DNA of 51,504 nt from Candidatus Contendobacter odensis Run_B_J11 (lineage in GTDB: Bacteria; Pseudomonadota; Gammaproteobacteria; Competibacterales; Competibacteraceae). The DNA lies in assembly GCF_000531125.1 (NCBI RefSeq), contig NZ_CBTK010000223.1:1-51504 (forward strand), given 5' to 3'. The position numbers and the translations under genes are program-made. Of this stretch, positions 25,761 to 33,668 are shown piece by piece. How positions within the stretch are numbered: the first letter of the stretch is position 1; each line of letters starts with the position of its first letter. The notes below the pieces were generated by a model. It was given only the letters and a program-made list of their open reading frames with translations, ran no database searches and was not told the origin of the DNA.

Positions 25761-27128
25761 ATGCTCTCCTCCATGCCCACATCCATTGCCCCAACCACCG
25801 TACCCCTTCCCTCACGGGAACATCTGGAAGCCCTGGTCGCTGACATTCTGACCGAGGCGCGTGCGCAAGGCGCTACCGCCGCCGAAGCCGCCGTCAGCTT
25901 TGGCAGCGCCCTGTCGGTCACGGTGCGACTGGGCGAAGTTGAAACGCTGGAACATCACCGCCAGCGCGGTTTGGCGGTCACGGTCTATTTTGGCCAGAGC
26001 CGGGGTTCGGCCAGCACGGGTGACTGGCGACCGGACGCGATCGGTGAAACCGTGCGCAGCGCGTGCGCCATCGCCCGTTATACCGCTGCCGATCCCTATG
26101 CCGGGCTGGCCGATCCGGATCGGCTGGCGCGAGAAATTCCCGATCTCGATCTCTATCATCCTTGGGCATTGACCGCCGAGGACGCCATTGAACAGGCCCA
26201 CGAGTGCGAAGCAGCGGCGCTGGCGCTGGACCCGCGCATCCGCAACTCGGAAGGGGGCAGTGTTGCTACCCATACTGGCTTGTCGCTTTACGGCAACTCG
26301 CACGGCTTTTGCGACGGTTATCCCACCACTCGCCATTCACTGAGTTGCTCGGTGATCGCCCAGGACGACAGCGGGATGCAGCGCAATCATTGGTACAGCG
26401 GGGCGCGGGATCGCGTCGATTTGGAAACGCCGCTTGCAGTCGGACAAAAAGCGGCGCAACGCGCCCTGCGACGCTTGGGCAGCCGCCGACTGGCCACCCG
26501 GCAGGTTCCGGTCCTGTTTGCGCCAGAACTGGCGCGAGGTCTGATCGGCCACTTCATCGCGGCGATTCGCGGCGGGGCGCTGTATCGCAAGGCTTCGTTC
26601 CTGCTGGATCGACTGGGTACGGCGGTGTTCCCGGAGTTTGTGAACATTGATGAACGACCGCACCTGTTGAAAGCGCTGTCCAGCGCCCCGTTCGATGGCG
26701 AGGGCGTGGCGACCGCAGATCGCGCTGTGGTCAGCGGCGGCGTGTTGCAGGGCTATGTGCTGGACAGTTATTCCGCGCGACGGTTGGGGATGCAGACCAC
26801 TGGTAACGCCGGCGGTACGCACAATTTGATCGTCGAGGCGGGGCCATTGGGGCATGAGGAATTGATACGGCAACTGGATCGCGGGCTGTGGGTGACGGAG
26901 TTGCTCGGCCACGGGGTCAATCCGGTGACCGGCGATTATTCGCGGGGAGCGTCAGGGTTCTGGGTGGAGCACGGCCAGATTCAATATCCGGTGCATGAAA
27001 TCACTATCGCGGGCAATCTGGCCGACATGTTTCAGGGCATCGTGGCGGTGGGGAACGATGTGGACGCGCGCGGCGGCATTCGTTGCGGTTCGTTGCTGCT
27101 GGAACGGATGACGGTGGCGGGAGAGTAG
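25761..27128 (+). CDS. pmbA: metalloprotease-like PmbA (TldE)
   Basis: 455 residues of the TldD/PmbA fold. Typical blocks are present: SALSVTVRLGEVETLEHHRQRGLAVTVYFG in the N-terminal half (strung as sheet strands), SEGGSVATHTG in the middle and ITIAGNLADMFQGIVAVGNDV near the end. PmbA itself lacks the HExxxH zinc site of TldD, and I see none here, as expected; the two form a heterodimer that removes leader peptides and degrades CcdA-like antitoxins. tldD is not in this window. The start may be the ATG at 25761 or the one at 25773. It is convergent with tusA. Confidence 0.93.
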   Translation: MLSSMPTSIAPTTVPLPSREHLEALVADILTEARAQGATAAEAAVSFGSALSVTVRLGEVETLEHHRQRGLAVTVYFGQSRGSASTGDWRPDAIGETVRSACAIARYTAADPYAGLADPDRLAREIPDLDLYHPWALTAEDAIEQAHECEAAALALDPRIRNSEGGSVATHTGLSLYGNSHGFCDGYPTTRHSLSCSVIAQDDSGMQRNHWYSGARDRVDLETPLAVGQKAAQRALRRLGSRRLATRQVPVLFAPELARGLIGHFIAAIRGGALYRKASFLLDRLGTAVFPEFVNIDERPHLLKALSSAPFDGEGVATADRAVVSGGVLQGYVLDSYSARRLGMQTTGNAGGTHNLIVEAGPLGHEELIRQLDRGLWVTELLGHGVNPVTGDYSRGASGFWVEHGQIQYPVHEITIAGNLADMFQGIVAVGNDVDARGGIRCGSLLLERMTVAGE

Positions 27129-27151
27129 CGGACGTTTTTCGGATCCGCCCG

Positions 27152-27382
27152 TTAAGCTTTGCGCAGCAGGAAGTAGAACCGGCCCGCCTCTTCACGCACT
27201 TCCAGCAGGGTATGGCCCATCTGCTGGCTGAAGACCTGGAAATCCCGAACCGATTCGGGATCGGTGGCGGTGATCTGCAACACTTGGCCGCTGTGCAGCC
27301 CAGCGAGGGCTTTTTTGGCTTTGAGAATTGGCAGCGGACAGTTCAGCCCGGAGGTATCAAGTTCGGCGTCAATCGGGGTCAT
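27152..27382 (-). CDS. tusA: TusA/SirA-family sulfur carrier protein
   Basis: 76 residues from the ATG at 27382. The family signature with its active cysteine is LDTSGLNCPLPILKAKKAL (CPxP), followed by the strand LQITATDPESVRDFQ and a C-terminal FYFLLRKA. TusA carries persulfide sulfur from IscS to TusD/DsrE for tRNA thiolation, and similar proteins serve sulfur oxidation and molybdenum-cofactor synthesis. There is no tusBCD or dsr cluster here to decide among these. It is a single gene, convergent with pmbA. The 100 bases upstream to vapC hold nothing I recognise. Confidence 0.85.
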   Translation of the reverse strand: MTPIDAELDTSGLNCPLPILKAKKALAGLHSGQVLQITATDPESVRDFQVFSQQMGHTLLEVREEAGRFYFLLRKA

Positions 27383-27484
27383 GGGATTTTGATCAGCAGG
27401 CGGTGGGTAGCAAAATTTGCTTCTGTTGGACGGTGACACATCCTCGCAGAAGCGCGACATCGAATGCGATCCGGTGGCAAAACA

Positions 27485-27901
27485 TCATGCTTCGATAGTC
27501 AGCCAGTTTTCGACCAGGAGTCCCGGTACGCGGGAAACCTCACGCACATTATCAGTAACCAGCGTCAGCCCCAGTGATCGGGCGTGAGCGGCAATCAGCA
27601 AATCGTTGGGGCCTATCGGTGTGCCTGCGCGTTCCAGCATATGGCGAATATCAGCATAATGCTCCTCAACCGGCGGCTCCATCGGGAATATCGCTATCTG
27701 TCCCAGCACCAAATCTACATGCTGCCTCAAGCGTTGCGATCCGCTTTTAGTGGCGCCAAAGCGGATTTCACAGGCAACGATGATACTTATGCCGATTTGT
27801 TCAACTCCAACCGCTGCGATGTGCTGCATGACCCGTCCGCCGGGATGCCGGGCAAGGTCAGAGACGATGTTGGTATCCAACAGGTAGCGCGGGCTGTTCA
27901 T
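27485..27901 (-). CDS. vapC: VapC-type PIN-domain toxin
   Basis: 138 residues with the PIN-domain layout: YLLDTNIVSDLARHP carrying the first Asp, IIVACEIRFGA with the Glu, and IGPNDLLIAAHARSLGLTLVTDNVREVSRVPGL with the remaining Asp residues. VapC enzymes are Mg-dependent RNases, often cutting initiator tRNA or rRNA. Its start overlaps the stop of the upstream antitoxin (positions 27898-27901), the usual coupled arrangement. It forms the left edge of the accessory block that contains the type III restriction system. Confidence 0.9.
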   Translation of the reverse strand: MNSPRYLLDTNIVSDLARHPGGRVMQHIAAVGVEQIGISIIVACEIRFGATKSGSQRLRQHVDLVLGQIAIFPMEPPVEEHYADIRHMLERAGTPIGPNDLLIAAHARSLGLTLVTDNVREVSRVPGLLVENWLTIEA

Positions 27902-28155
27902 AGCTGGATGTTGTCCAGCGGTAGCAATCCTTCATCCACATCAGGGAAATCCTCCTCGATGGGTTCCCACGACGCCAGCAGTTCCAGCAAGCCCATCTTT
28001 TTTTTCACCGGCTCCATGATCAGGCGATCACCGTCCCGGTAGAGGATGACTTCATCGCCCGGCAATTCAAATTCGCGTGGGATACGCACAGCCTGATTGC
28101 GACCATTGCGGAACAGGCGGGCGCGGCGTTCGCTAGCGGGAGTCAGTGTAGACAT
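27898..28155 (-). CDS. vapB: VapB-type antitoxin
   Basis: 85 residues from the ATG at 28155, preceded by a good GGAG site. The N-terminal half RARLFRNGRNQAVRIPREFELPGDEVILYRDGDRL is a swapped-hairpin AbrB/MazE-like DNA-binding domain as in VapB of the STBORF1 type; the acidic C-terminus (EEDFPDVDEGLLPLDNIQL) should wrap the toxin. It is predicted to repress its own operon, probably through the inverted repeat 16 bases upstream. It overlaps vapC by four bases. Confidence 0.9.
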   Translation of the reverse strand: MSTLTPASERRARLFRNGRNQAVRIPREFELPGDEVILYRDGDRLIMEPVKKKMGLLELLASWEPIEEDFPDVDEGLLPLDNIQL

Positions 28156-28170
28156 GGCAGCATCTCCTGT

Positions 28171-28194
28171 TTTTGCATAGGCAAAAGCATAGGC
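28171..28194 (-). promoter_or_regulatory. putative VapB operator
   Basis: TTTTGC-ATAG-GCAAAA (28171-28186) is a perfect 6-bp inverted repeat, and GCATAGGC occurs twice in direct orientation (28175-28182 and 28187-28194). It sits 16 bases before the vapB start, where AbrB-like antitoxins usually bind. It also lies upstream of the divergent small gene at 28268, so binding could affect both directions. Confidence 0.4.
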
Positions 28195-28267
28195 CATGGG
28201 TGAAATTGCGTCAAATACACTGTTGGAGGATAGACTGATCGCAATAGGCAACCTAGGTGGAGTGGCT

Positions 28268-28564
28268 GTGTCGAATGCGTATGAAGTAGCGAAAACGGTG
28301 GGCGCGCCTCATCACGGATGGTTGGAAAAACAGCGTCAGTTGCCGACGGCGAAATTATTGAAATCAATCCGCTCCCTTGAAAAGCAAATTGCACAGCACC
28401 GTCAATGGATTGACAATCCATACCTAAAGATTCCGGCGGATATACCAACTGAAGAAGTAGAGTATTTGGTGACTACCAAATGGCCGAATGATATTGCGCG
28501 TCAGCGTCAGCATATCGAAATTATTCGAGGAGTTCTCCATGAGCGAAACATTAGCGAAGCGTGA
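28268..28564 (+). CDS. hypothetical protein 1 upstream of type III R-M
   Basis: 98 residues from the GTG at 28268, chosen for GGTGGAG at 28255-28261; an upstream in-frame ATG at 28196 would overlap the vapB promoter. The protein is helical with no membrane segment; LPTAKLLKSIRSLEKQIAQHRQWI looks like a coiled-coil or helical hairpin and is followed by a linker KIPADIPTEEVEYLV. It overlaps the next small gene by 26 bases and belongs to the mod-res transcript by spacing. I do not recognise a family. It might be an accessory of the restriction system or an unrelated small partner. Confidence 0.6.
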   Translation: MSNAYEVAKTVGAPHHGWLEKQRQLPTAKLLKSIRSLEKQIAQHRQWIDNPYLKIPADIPTEEVEYLVTTKWPNDIARQRQHIEIIRGVLHERNISEA

Positions 28565-28796
28565 TGCCGCGTTGGCGGTATTGGAAGAAGTTTTGTTAGC
28601 TGCCCGAAAGGCGGCGATTCAGGCCCAGAAGAAAGAGTTGGAAGATCGTTTTCAGTCTGGCTTGAAAGCGGCGTATTATGACATTCTGACGGTGGCGCTA
28701 GAACAAGCGGATCTTTTTGAGTTGGACCCCGTTGAATTTGGTTTGGCCGACTTTGATCCTGACTCGTTGCTGGGCGCTCCCCGCAAAGCAGCGTGA
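28539..28796 (+). CDS. hypothetical protein 2 upstream of type III R-M
   Basis: 85 residues from the ATG at 28539 with CGAGGAG just before it. Mostly one long charged helix (LEEVLLAARKAAIQAQKKELEDRFQSGL) followed by a short acidic tail ending in DPDSLLGAPRKAA. It overlaps the previous gene and is 30 bases from mod, so it is probably cotranslated with both. No family recognised; the small size and acidic tail would suit a protein-binding accessory or regulator of the methyltransferase. Confidence 0.6.
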   Translation: MSETLAKRDAALAVLEEVLLAARKAAIQAQKKELEDRFQSGLKAAYYDILTVALEQADLFELDPVEFGLADFDPDSLLGAPRKAA

Positions 28797-28826
28797 CCTT
28801 TTTATCTATGCGCTCCTGGAAATTCC

Positions 28827-30440
28827 ATGGCCGACCATTACGACGATTACAGCCGCGAAGAACTGATCCGCGAATTGCGCCAGCGCGACCGGCGACCTCA
28901 TTTTGGTCTGGTCTGGGAGCGCAAAGAGATTGAACACGAGAAAGCGGTTAATGAGGATTTCGTCGCCCTGGATTTTGACGCTGATTTGTCGTGCGGTGCT
29001 GTGCCTTATCGTAATCTGATCATTGAGGGTGATAATTTTGACGCTGTTCGTTATTTGCGGATGACTCATGCTGGACAGGTGAAGTGCATCTACATTGACC
29101 CGCCTTACAATACCGGCAACCGGGATTTTATCTACAACGACCGCTTTATAGATAAGGAAGACGCCTACCGGCATTCCAAATGGCTGGAATTTATGTATCG
29201 GCGGCTGGAATTGGCGAAAGAGTTATTGGCCGAGGATGGGGTGATCTTTGTTTCAATTGGTGAGGATGAGGTTTTTCATCTTGCACTTCTTATGGATCAT
29301 ACTTTTGGGGAAGAAAATCGCATTGGGACATTGATCTGGAAAACACGGCATAGTGCGGATAGTCGCAATCTGACAGGAGTATCAATAGACCACGAATATG
29401 TTTTATGTTTCGGCACAAAATTAAAAGGCGTACCGATTGATGAAAATAAATTTTCTAATCCAGATAACGACTCTCGTGGGCCTTGGCGTAGTGCAGATAT
29501 GACCGGCTTGGCTACAAAAGAACAGCGGCCTAATCTTCATTATGAATTGCTCAACCCTAACAATAATATAATCTATCCTTGTCCGAATAAAGGCTGGCGC
29601 TATGAACCAAAAACCATGCAGCGGCTTATAGAAGAAAAACGAGTTATTTGGCCTTCGATCCGATCTGGTCGGCCTCGCCTAAAGAAATTTTTAGGCGAGT
29701 TATCTACAAATAGAAAAGGTTTTTCTACTCTACTTGATGTTGCACTGACATCAGAGGGAACAAAGGAATTAGGTGAACTGGGTTTAGGGGATAGGTTTTA
29801 TTTTCCAAAACCTACAGGCTTAATCCAGCAGCTTATCGAACAAAATACCAATGCTGGCGATTTAGTACTAGATTTCTTCGCCGGTTCCGGCACCACAGCC
29901 CACGCGGTGATGAAACTGAATCAGAAAGACGGCGGTCAGCGACGCTTTATTCTGGTATCCAGCACCGAGGCCACCACTGACGCGCCAGACAAAAATCTCT
30001 GCCGTGACGTATGCGCTGAACGGGTGCGGCGGGTAATGCAAGGCTACACCAATAAGAAAGGTGAAGCAGTAGCAGGCTTGGGTGGCGATTTCGCCTATCT
30101 CCGCGCTCACCGGCTTCCCGCTGAAACTCTGTTTAGCCAAATCCAGCACCAACAAATCTGGACGGCGCTGCAACTCATTCACAATAGCACACTGTCTACA
30201 TTCGACGATAATGTGCTTATCCAATCTGTCACTATTGAAAATGGCGCGATGTTGTATGTGCTGAAACTCAATGAAACCACACTGGCGGAGGTCATCAAAA
30301 TAATTGAAGAACAGGGTTCCACCGTGGTGTATTCGTGGCAACCGGCGTTGCTACATCAATATATCGAAGACGAGCGCGCCAGCTTTCAGCCCATTCCGCA
30401 AGCTCTGATTAACCGTTTTGGCGCGGGGAGCAAGCCGTGA
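28827..30440 (+). CDS. mod: type III restriction-modification methyltransferase (Mod)
   Basis: 537 residues of a beta-class N6-adenine methyltransferase, in which the catalytic motif comes before the AdoMet motif: DPPYNTGNRDFIYNDRF with DPPY at 91-94, and DFFAGSGTTAHAVMKLN at 349-357. The region between, roughly bases 29270-29860, is visibly richer in A+T than both sides and should include the target recognition domain. An N-terminal segment (REELIRELRQRDRRP) and VWERKEIEHEK precede the core as in other type III Mod proteins. Mod alone methylates one strand of an asymmetric site. It overlaps res by four bases. Confidence 0.92.
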   Translation: MADHYDDYSREELIRELRQRDRRPHFGLVWERKEIEHEKAVNEDFVALDFDADLSCGAVPYRNLIIEGDNFDAVRYLRMTHAGQVKCIYIDPPYNTGNRDFIYNDRFIDKEDAYRHSKWLEFMYRRLELAKELLAEDGVIFVSIGEDEVFHLALLMDHTFGEENRIGTLIWKTRHSADSRNLTGVSIDHEYVLCFGTKLKGVPIDENKFSNPDNDSRGPWRSADMTGLATKEQRPNLHYELLNPNNNIIYPCPNKGWRYEPKTMQRLIEEKRVIWPSIRSGRPRLKKFLGELSTNRKGFSTLLDVALTSEGTKELGELGLGDRFYFPKPTGLIQQLIEQNTNAGDLVLDFFAGSGTTAHAVMKLNQKDGGQRRFILVSSTEATTDAPDKNLCRDVCAERVRRVMQGYTNKKGEAVAGLGGDFAYLRAHRLPAETLFSQIQHQQIWTALQLIHNSTLSTFDDNVLIQSVTIENGAMLYVLKLNETTLAEVIKIIEEQGSTVVYSWQPALLHQYIEDERASFQPIPQALINRFGAGSKP

Positions 30441-32938
30441 GTATCATTCCCCCCAAACGCTATCAAAGCGAAGTAGTCAATAAGACGCTGGAGATTTTTC
30501 GTTACGCCGAAAGCCAGCTTCAGGCCGCAGCGGACGAAGACAGCCGCCGCACCGCCAGTGCTTTTAATGGTTGCGTACTGCTGGAAGCACCCACTGGTGC
30601 AGGCAAAACTTTAATGGCGGCTCTGATTGCCGAACGATTCGCCCAGCCCGATCACCGCCATAACGCCAAAATCGTCTGGTTCTGGTTTACCCCATTCGCC
30701 GGCTTGGTTGAACAGGCCAAAAGCGCATTGAAAAAGGATTTCGCCGGGTTGCGGATACGCGATTTGACCTGTGATCGCGTGGCCTATTCCGCTGCCAGTG
30801 GCGATGTATTCGTCACCACTTGGCAATCGGTGGCCGCGCGCAATGCTGACACCCGCAAACTGCGCACCAGTGGCGACACCTCCTTATCACTGGATGAATT
30901 CATTCCCGAATTGCGGCAGGCGGACTTTCGGATTGGCGTCGTCGTAGACGAAGCACACCATGGCTTTACCAAAGCGGCTGAAGCGGTGCGTTTTTACCGC
31001 GAAATCATGCGCCCGGATTTTACTCTGCTGATTACCGCAACACCTGACGATGCGGATGTGAACAAATTCAAGCAGGCGGCGGGACTGGCTACCCTGCATC
31101 GTCAGTCCGTCTCGCGCCGCGACGCAGTGGATGCGGGTCTCATCAAGGCTGGCATCAAGTCCATTGCCTATCTGGCCCCGGACGATCAAAAGACGCTGGT
31201 GGATTTGCCGGCTACCGCATTGGAAGACGGTTGGCGCACTCATAACGCGATTAAAACTCAATTAGCCGCTTTAGGTGTACGCATGACGCCGCTGATGCTG
31301 GTGCAAGTCGGCAACAGTGGCAAAACTGGCACTACTGCTATTGAGGATGCCAAAACTCGCCTGTTAGCGCTGGACGTACCAGAAGAAGCAATAGCCTGGT
31401 ATACGGCGGACGATCCAAACGATGATTTACTCGCTGTCGCCCGCGATGAAAGCAAGCAAGTTCTCATCTTCAAAATGGCCGTAGCATTAGGTTTTGACGC
31501 GCCCCGCGCTTTTACCTTGGTGTCGCTGCGCGGCGCCAAAGATACTGACTTCGGTATTCAGGTCGTCGGGCGCATTTTGCGGGTGCATCCAAAGTTGCAG
31601 GCTCGTGCAGCGAGCAAAACACTGCCAGAGTCGTTGCGCTTTGGTTATGTCTATCTGGCGGATGCTGAAAATCAAACCGGCCTGACTCACGCGGGCGAGA
31701 AGATCAATTCCATCCAGACGCAATTATCCGGCATTAGCCCCTACACAATAGTGGTAAAAATCGCCGGACAAAATGAAGTGCAAGTCGTGCAAAACGGCCA
31801 GACTTCCCTACTGTCACGGCCTTATACGCCAACTGTTTGGCAACAGCCAGGACAAGTTACTGAGTCCGAGCTAAAATCTGTTCAGGAAGAAATCCAATCA
31901 AGTAGTACAACACCCTTGCTGTTATGGCCGGAACTGTTGACACCATCCGGTATTAAATCGCGCCAACAATCCAAGGTTTCTCCAGAACGCTTGCCCGCAC
32001 CCGGCTATACCTTTTATCCATTACGCGAAAATTCACCACGCCAGTTTCAAATCGAACGCTTGCCATTAACCACTGATGAACTGCTGAAATGCATCGGGGC
32101 GCGAGTCAATTTGAGCGCCGAGGTACTTAATGCGGGTTTGCGTAGAAGCGTAAGAATCACCCGCAGAACCGTTACCGACATCTTTGCCGATCATGAAGCC
32201 ATGGTGGACACCGTGCAGGCTAAACTGTCCAGCGCTGAAATCATCCGCCGGGCGCAAAGAGTATTGACCGATCCAGGATTTATCGATCCATGCGATCTGC
32301 ACGGCGTATTACTGGCTAGACTGCGAACCGAATACAACGAGCATCAGGGCATCGGTTTTAACGAAGAAAAACTCGCCCGCGCCTTGAACCTGATTTTGGC
32401 GACCTACCTGCATCTGGTGCGAATAGCGGCGCGGACTTGCGCAGCACAATTCAAGGAAGTGGTGGACGCCGCCGTATTGCCGCCACAGATGGAACAGTTA
32501 GCGAATGCACCGCGCTCACCGCTAAATCTCTATGGAGTCATGCCCCCTGATTTGAATGAGCCGGAGCGCAAATTCGCCGAATTGATCGACGCCGATACCT
32601 CGGGAACGGTACTGTGGTGGCATCGCAATGAGCCGCGCAAGCCATGGTCTATCGGTATCGTATTGCCAAATGGTGAGCGCTATTTCCCTGACTTTGCGGT
32701 AGGTGTGAATGGACGTACTCGCAGCGCAGGAGTGCTGCTGGTAGAAACCAAAGGCGGACATCTTCTGAACAGTGATGAAACCTTGGAGAAAATCGCCGCC
32801 GCCCATAAGAGCTATGGCTCACCTGTAATGCTCAAGCGGCGCGATGATGGGAGTTTCTGGATTGTGCGCTATATCGAAAGCAGGAACCGCATTGAGGAAG
32901 ATCAAGCCTTTCGCGTGGAAAATATGGCGCAGTATTGA
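30437..32938 (+). CDS. res: type III restriction endonuclease (Res)
   Basis: 833 residues. Superfamily 2 helicase motor: VLLEAPTGAGKTLMAALIAERF (Walker A), VVVDEAHHGFTKAAEAVRFY (DEAH-type motif II), LLITATPDDAD, and FGIQVVGRILRVHPK (motif VI). The C-terminal nuclease is seen as NGERYFPDFAVGV (Asp752) and VLLVETKGG (Glu770, Lys772), a PD-(D/E)XK arrangement. It is complete, slightly shorter than EcoP15I Res, and should cut DNA when two unmodified sites are met. The ATG overlaps the mod stop; the next gene, an antitoxin, follows after 32 bases, so the toxin pair may be part of the same transcript. Confidence 0.9.
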   Translation: MSIIPPKRYQSEVVNKTLEIFRYAESQLQAAADEDSRRTASAFNGCVLLEAPTGAGKTLMAALIAERFAQPDHRHNAKIVWFWFTPFAGLVEQAKSALKKDFAGLRIRDLTCDRVAYSAASGDVFVTTWQSVAARNADTRKLRTSGDTSLSLDEFIPELRQADFRIGVVVDEAHHGFTKAAEAVRFYREIMRPDFTLLITATPDDADVNKFKQAAGLATLHRQSVSRRDAVDAGLIKAGIKSIAYLAPDDQKTLVDLPATALEDGWRTHNAIKTQLAALGVRMTPLMLVQVGNSGKTGTTAIEDAKTRLLALDVPEEAIAWYTADDPNDDLLAVARDESKQVLIFKMAVALGFDAPRAFTLVSLRGAKDTDFGIQVVGRILRVHPKLQARAASKTLPESLRFGYVYLADAENQTGLTHAGEKINSIQTQLSGISPYTIVVKIAGQNEVQVVQNGQTSLLSRPYTPTVWQQPGQVTESELKSVQEEIQSSSTTPLLLWPELLTPSGIKSRQQSKVSPERLPAPGYTFYPLRENSPRQFQIERLPLTTDELLKCIGARVNLSAEVLNAGLRRSVRITRRTVTDIFADHEAMVDTVQAKLSSAEIIRRAQRVLTDPGFIDPCDLHGVLLARLRTEYNEHQGIGFNEEKLARALNLILATYLHLVRIAARTCAAQFKEVVDAAVLPPQMEQLANAPRSPLNLYGVMPPDLNEPERKFAELIDADTSGTVLWWHRNEPRKPWSIGIVLPNGERYFPDFAVGVNGRTRSAGVLLVETKGGHLLNSDETLEKIAAAHKSYGSPVMLKRRDDGSFWIVRYIESRNRIEEDQAFRVENMAQY

Positions 32939-32970
32939 GTGAAAATTACTTTGAGAAGCGAGGTAAAACC

Positions 32971-33192
32971 ATGCAGGCTATTCGCCAAATTTACGACGAT
33001 GCACCGAATACCATTCCCATTCCCGAAGCCTTCCGTCATCGTAGAATTGAAGTTTTGCTTATTGTAGAAGAAGAAACTTCATCGCCGCACGGGTTGAAAT
33101 CGCTTTTGGCGGATATGCCAAATGTTGGTGACGATACCGATTTTTCCCGTCAGCGTGACTTTGGAAGACAGGAAGTGATATGGGATTCCTGA
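32971..33192 (+). CDS. antitoxin of a VapBC-like pair
   Basis: 73 residues from the ATG at 32971 with AGG at spacing 7; the frame extends upstream to 32935, overlapping the res stop, but without a ribosome binding site. IYDDAPNTIPIPEAFRHRRIEVLLIVEEE resembles the short DNA-binding end of small antitoxins related to DUF2281/AbrB types, followed by an acidic, disordered tail (DDTDFSRQRDFGRQEVIWDS). It overlaps the PIN-domain toxin by 13 bases. It is the right-hand toxin-antitoxin pair of the restriction cassette. Confidence 0.8.
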   Translation: MQAIRQIYDDAPNTIPIPEAFRHRRIEVLLIVEEETSSPHGLKSLLADMPNVGDDTDFSRQRDFGRQEVIWDS

Positions 33193-33590
33193 TCGACACC
33201 AACATTCTGGCCGAACTACGCAAGCGCGAACGCAGCAATCCCGGCGTCTATCACTGGTATGCCGGAGTAAAAGATTCCGAAATTTATATCTCCGTTATTG
33301 TCTTGGGTGAGATTCGTCGAGGAGTAGAGCTGCTGCGCCGCCGAGATCAAGTTGCTGCGGAAAGTCTGGATGCTTGGCTAAACCGTCTGCGACATTCGCT
33401 AGATAACCGATTATTGCCGGTTACGGAGGCAATAACCGACTGTTGGGGTCGGTTAGGCGTCCCAAACCCTATCCCGATCGCCGATGGTTTATTGGCTGCT
33501 ACTGCATTAATTCATAACCTTACTTTGGTGACTCGTGATACCTGTGATGTAGAACGCACTGGAGTGCGTTTGCTCAATCCCTTCTCGTAA
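33180..33590 (+). CDS. vapC: VapC-type PIN-domain toxin
   Basis: 136 residues. PIN-domain acidic residues are placed as expected: FLIDTNILAELRKRE, VIVLGEIRRGVELL and IPIADGLLAATALIHNLTLVTRDTCDVERTGVRLLNPF. This is the FitB-like branch (DTNILAELRK ... GVRLLNPF) rather than the branch of the left-hand pair at 27485, so the two pairs are not recent duplicates. RNase activity on tRNA is inferred from the family. It ends the accessory block. Confidence 0.9.
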   Translation: MGFLIDTNILAELRKRERSNPGVYHWYAGVKDSEIYISVIVLGEIRRGVELLRRRDQVAAESLDAWLNRLRHSLDNRLLPVTEAITDCWGRLGVPNPIPIADGLLAATALIHNLTLVTRDTCDVERTGVRLLNPFS

Positions 33591-33624
33591 TTCATCGTTT
33601 CGTAGAAGTTTCTCCCAGCAGATT

Positions 33625-33640
33625 ACAGCGCAAGCGCTGT
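33625..33640. repeat. short palindrome before uup
   Basis: ACAGCGC-AA-GCGCTGT, a 7-bp stem with a two-base loop, 29 bases before the uup start. No T tract follows. It could stop transcription coming from the toxin pair or bind a regulator; the evidence is the sequence symmetry only. Confidence 0.35.
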
Positions 33641-33668
33641 GTTGCCCTGCGTATGACGGAATTCCTAT

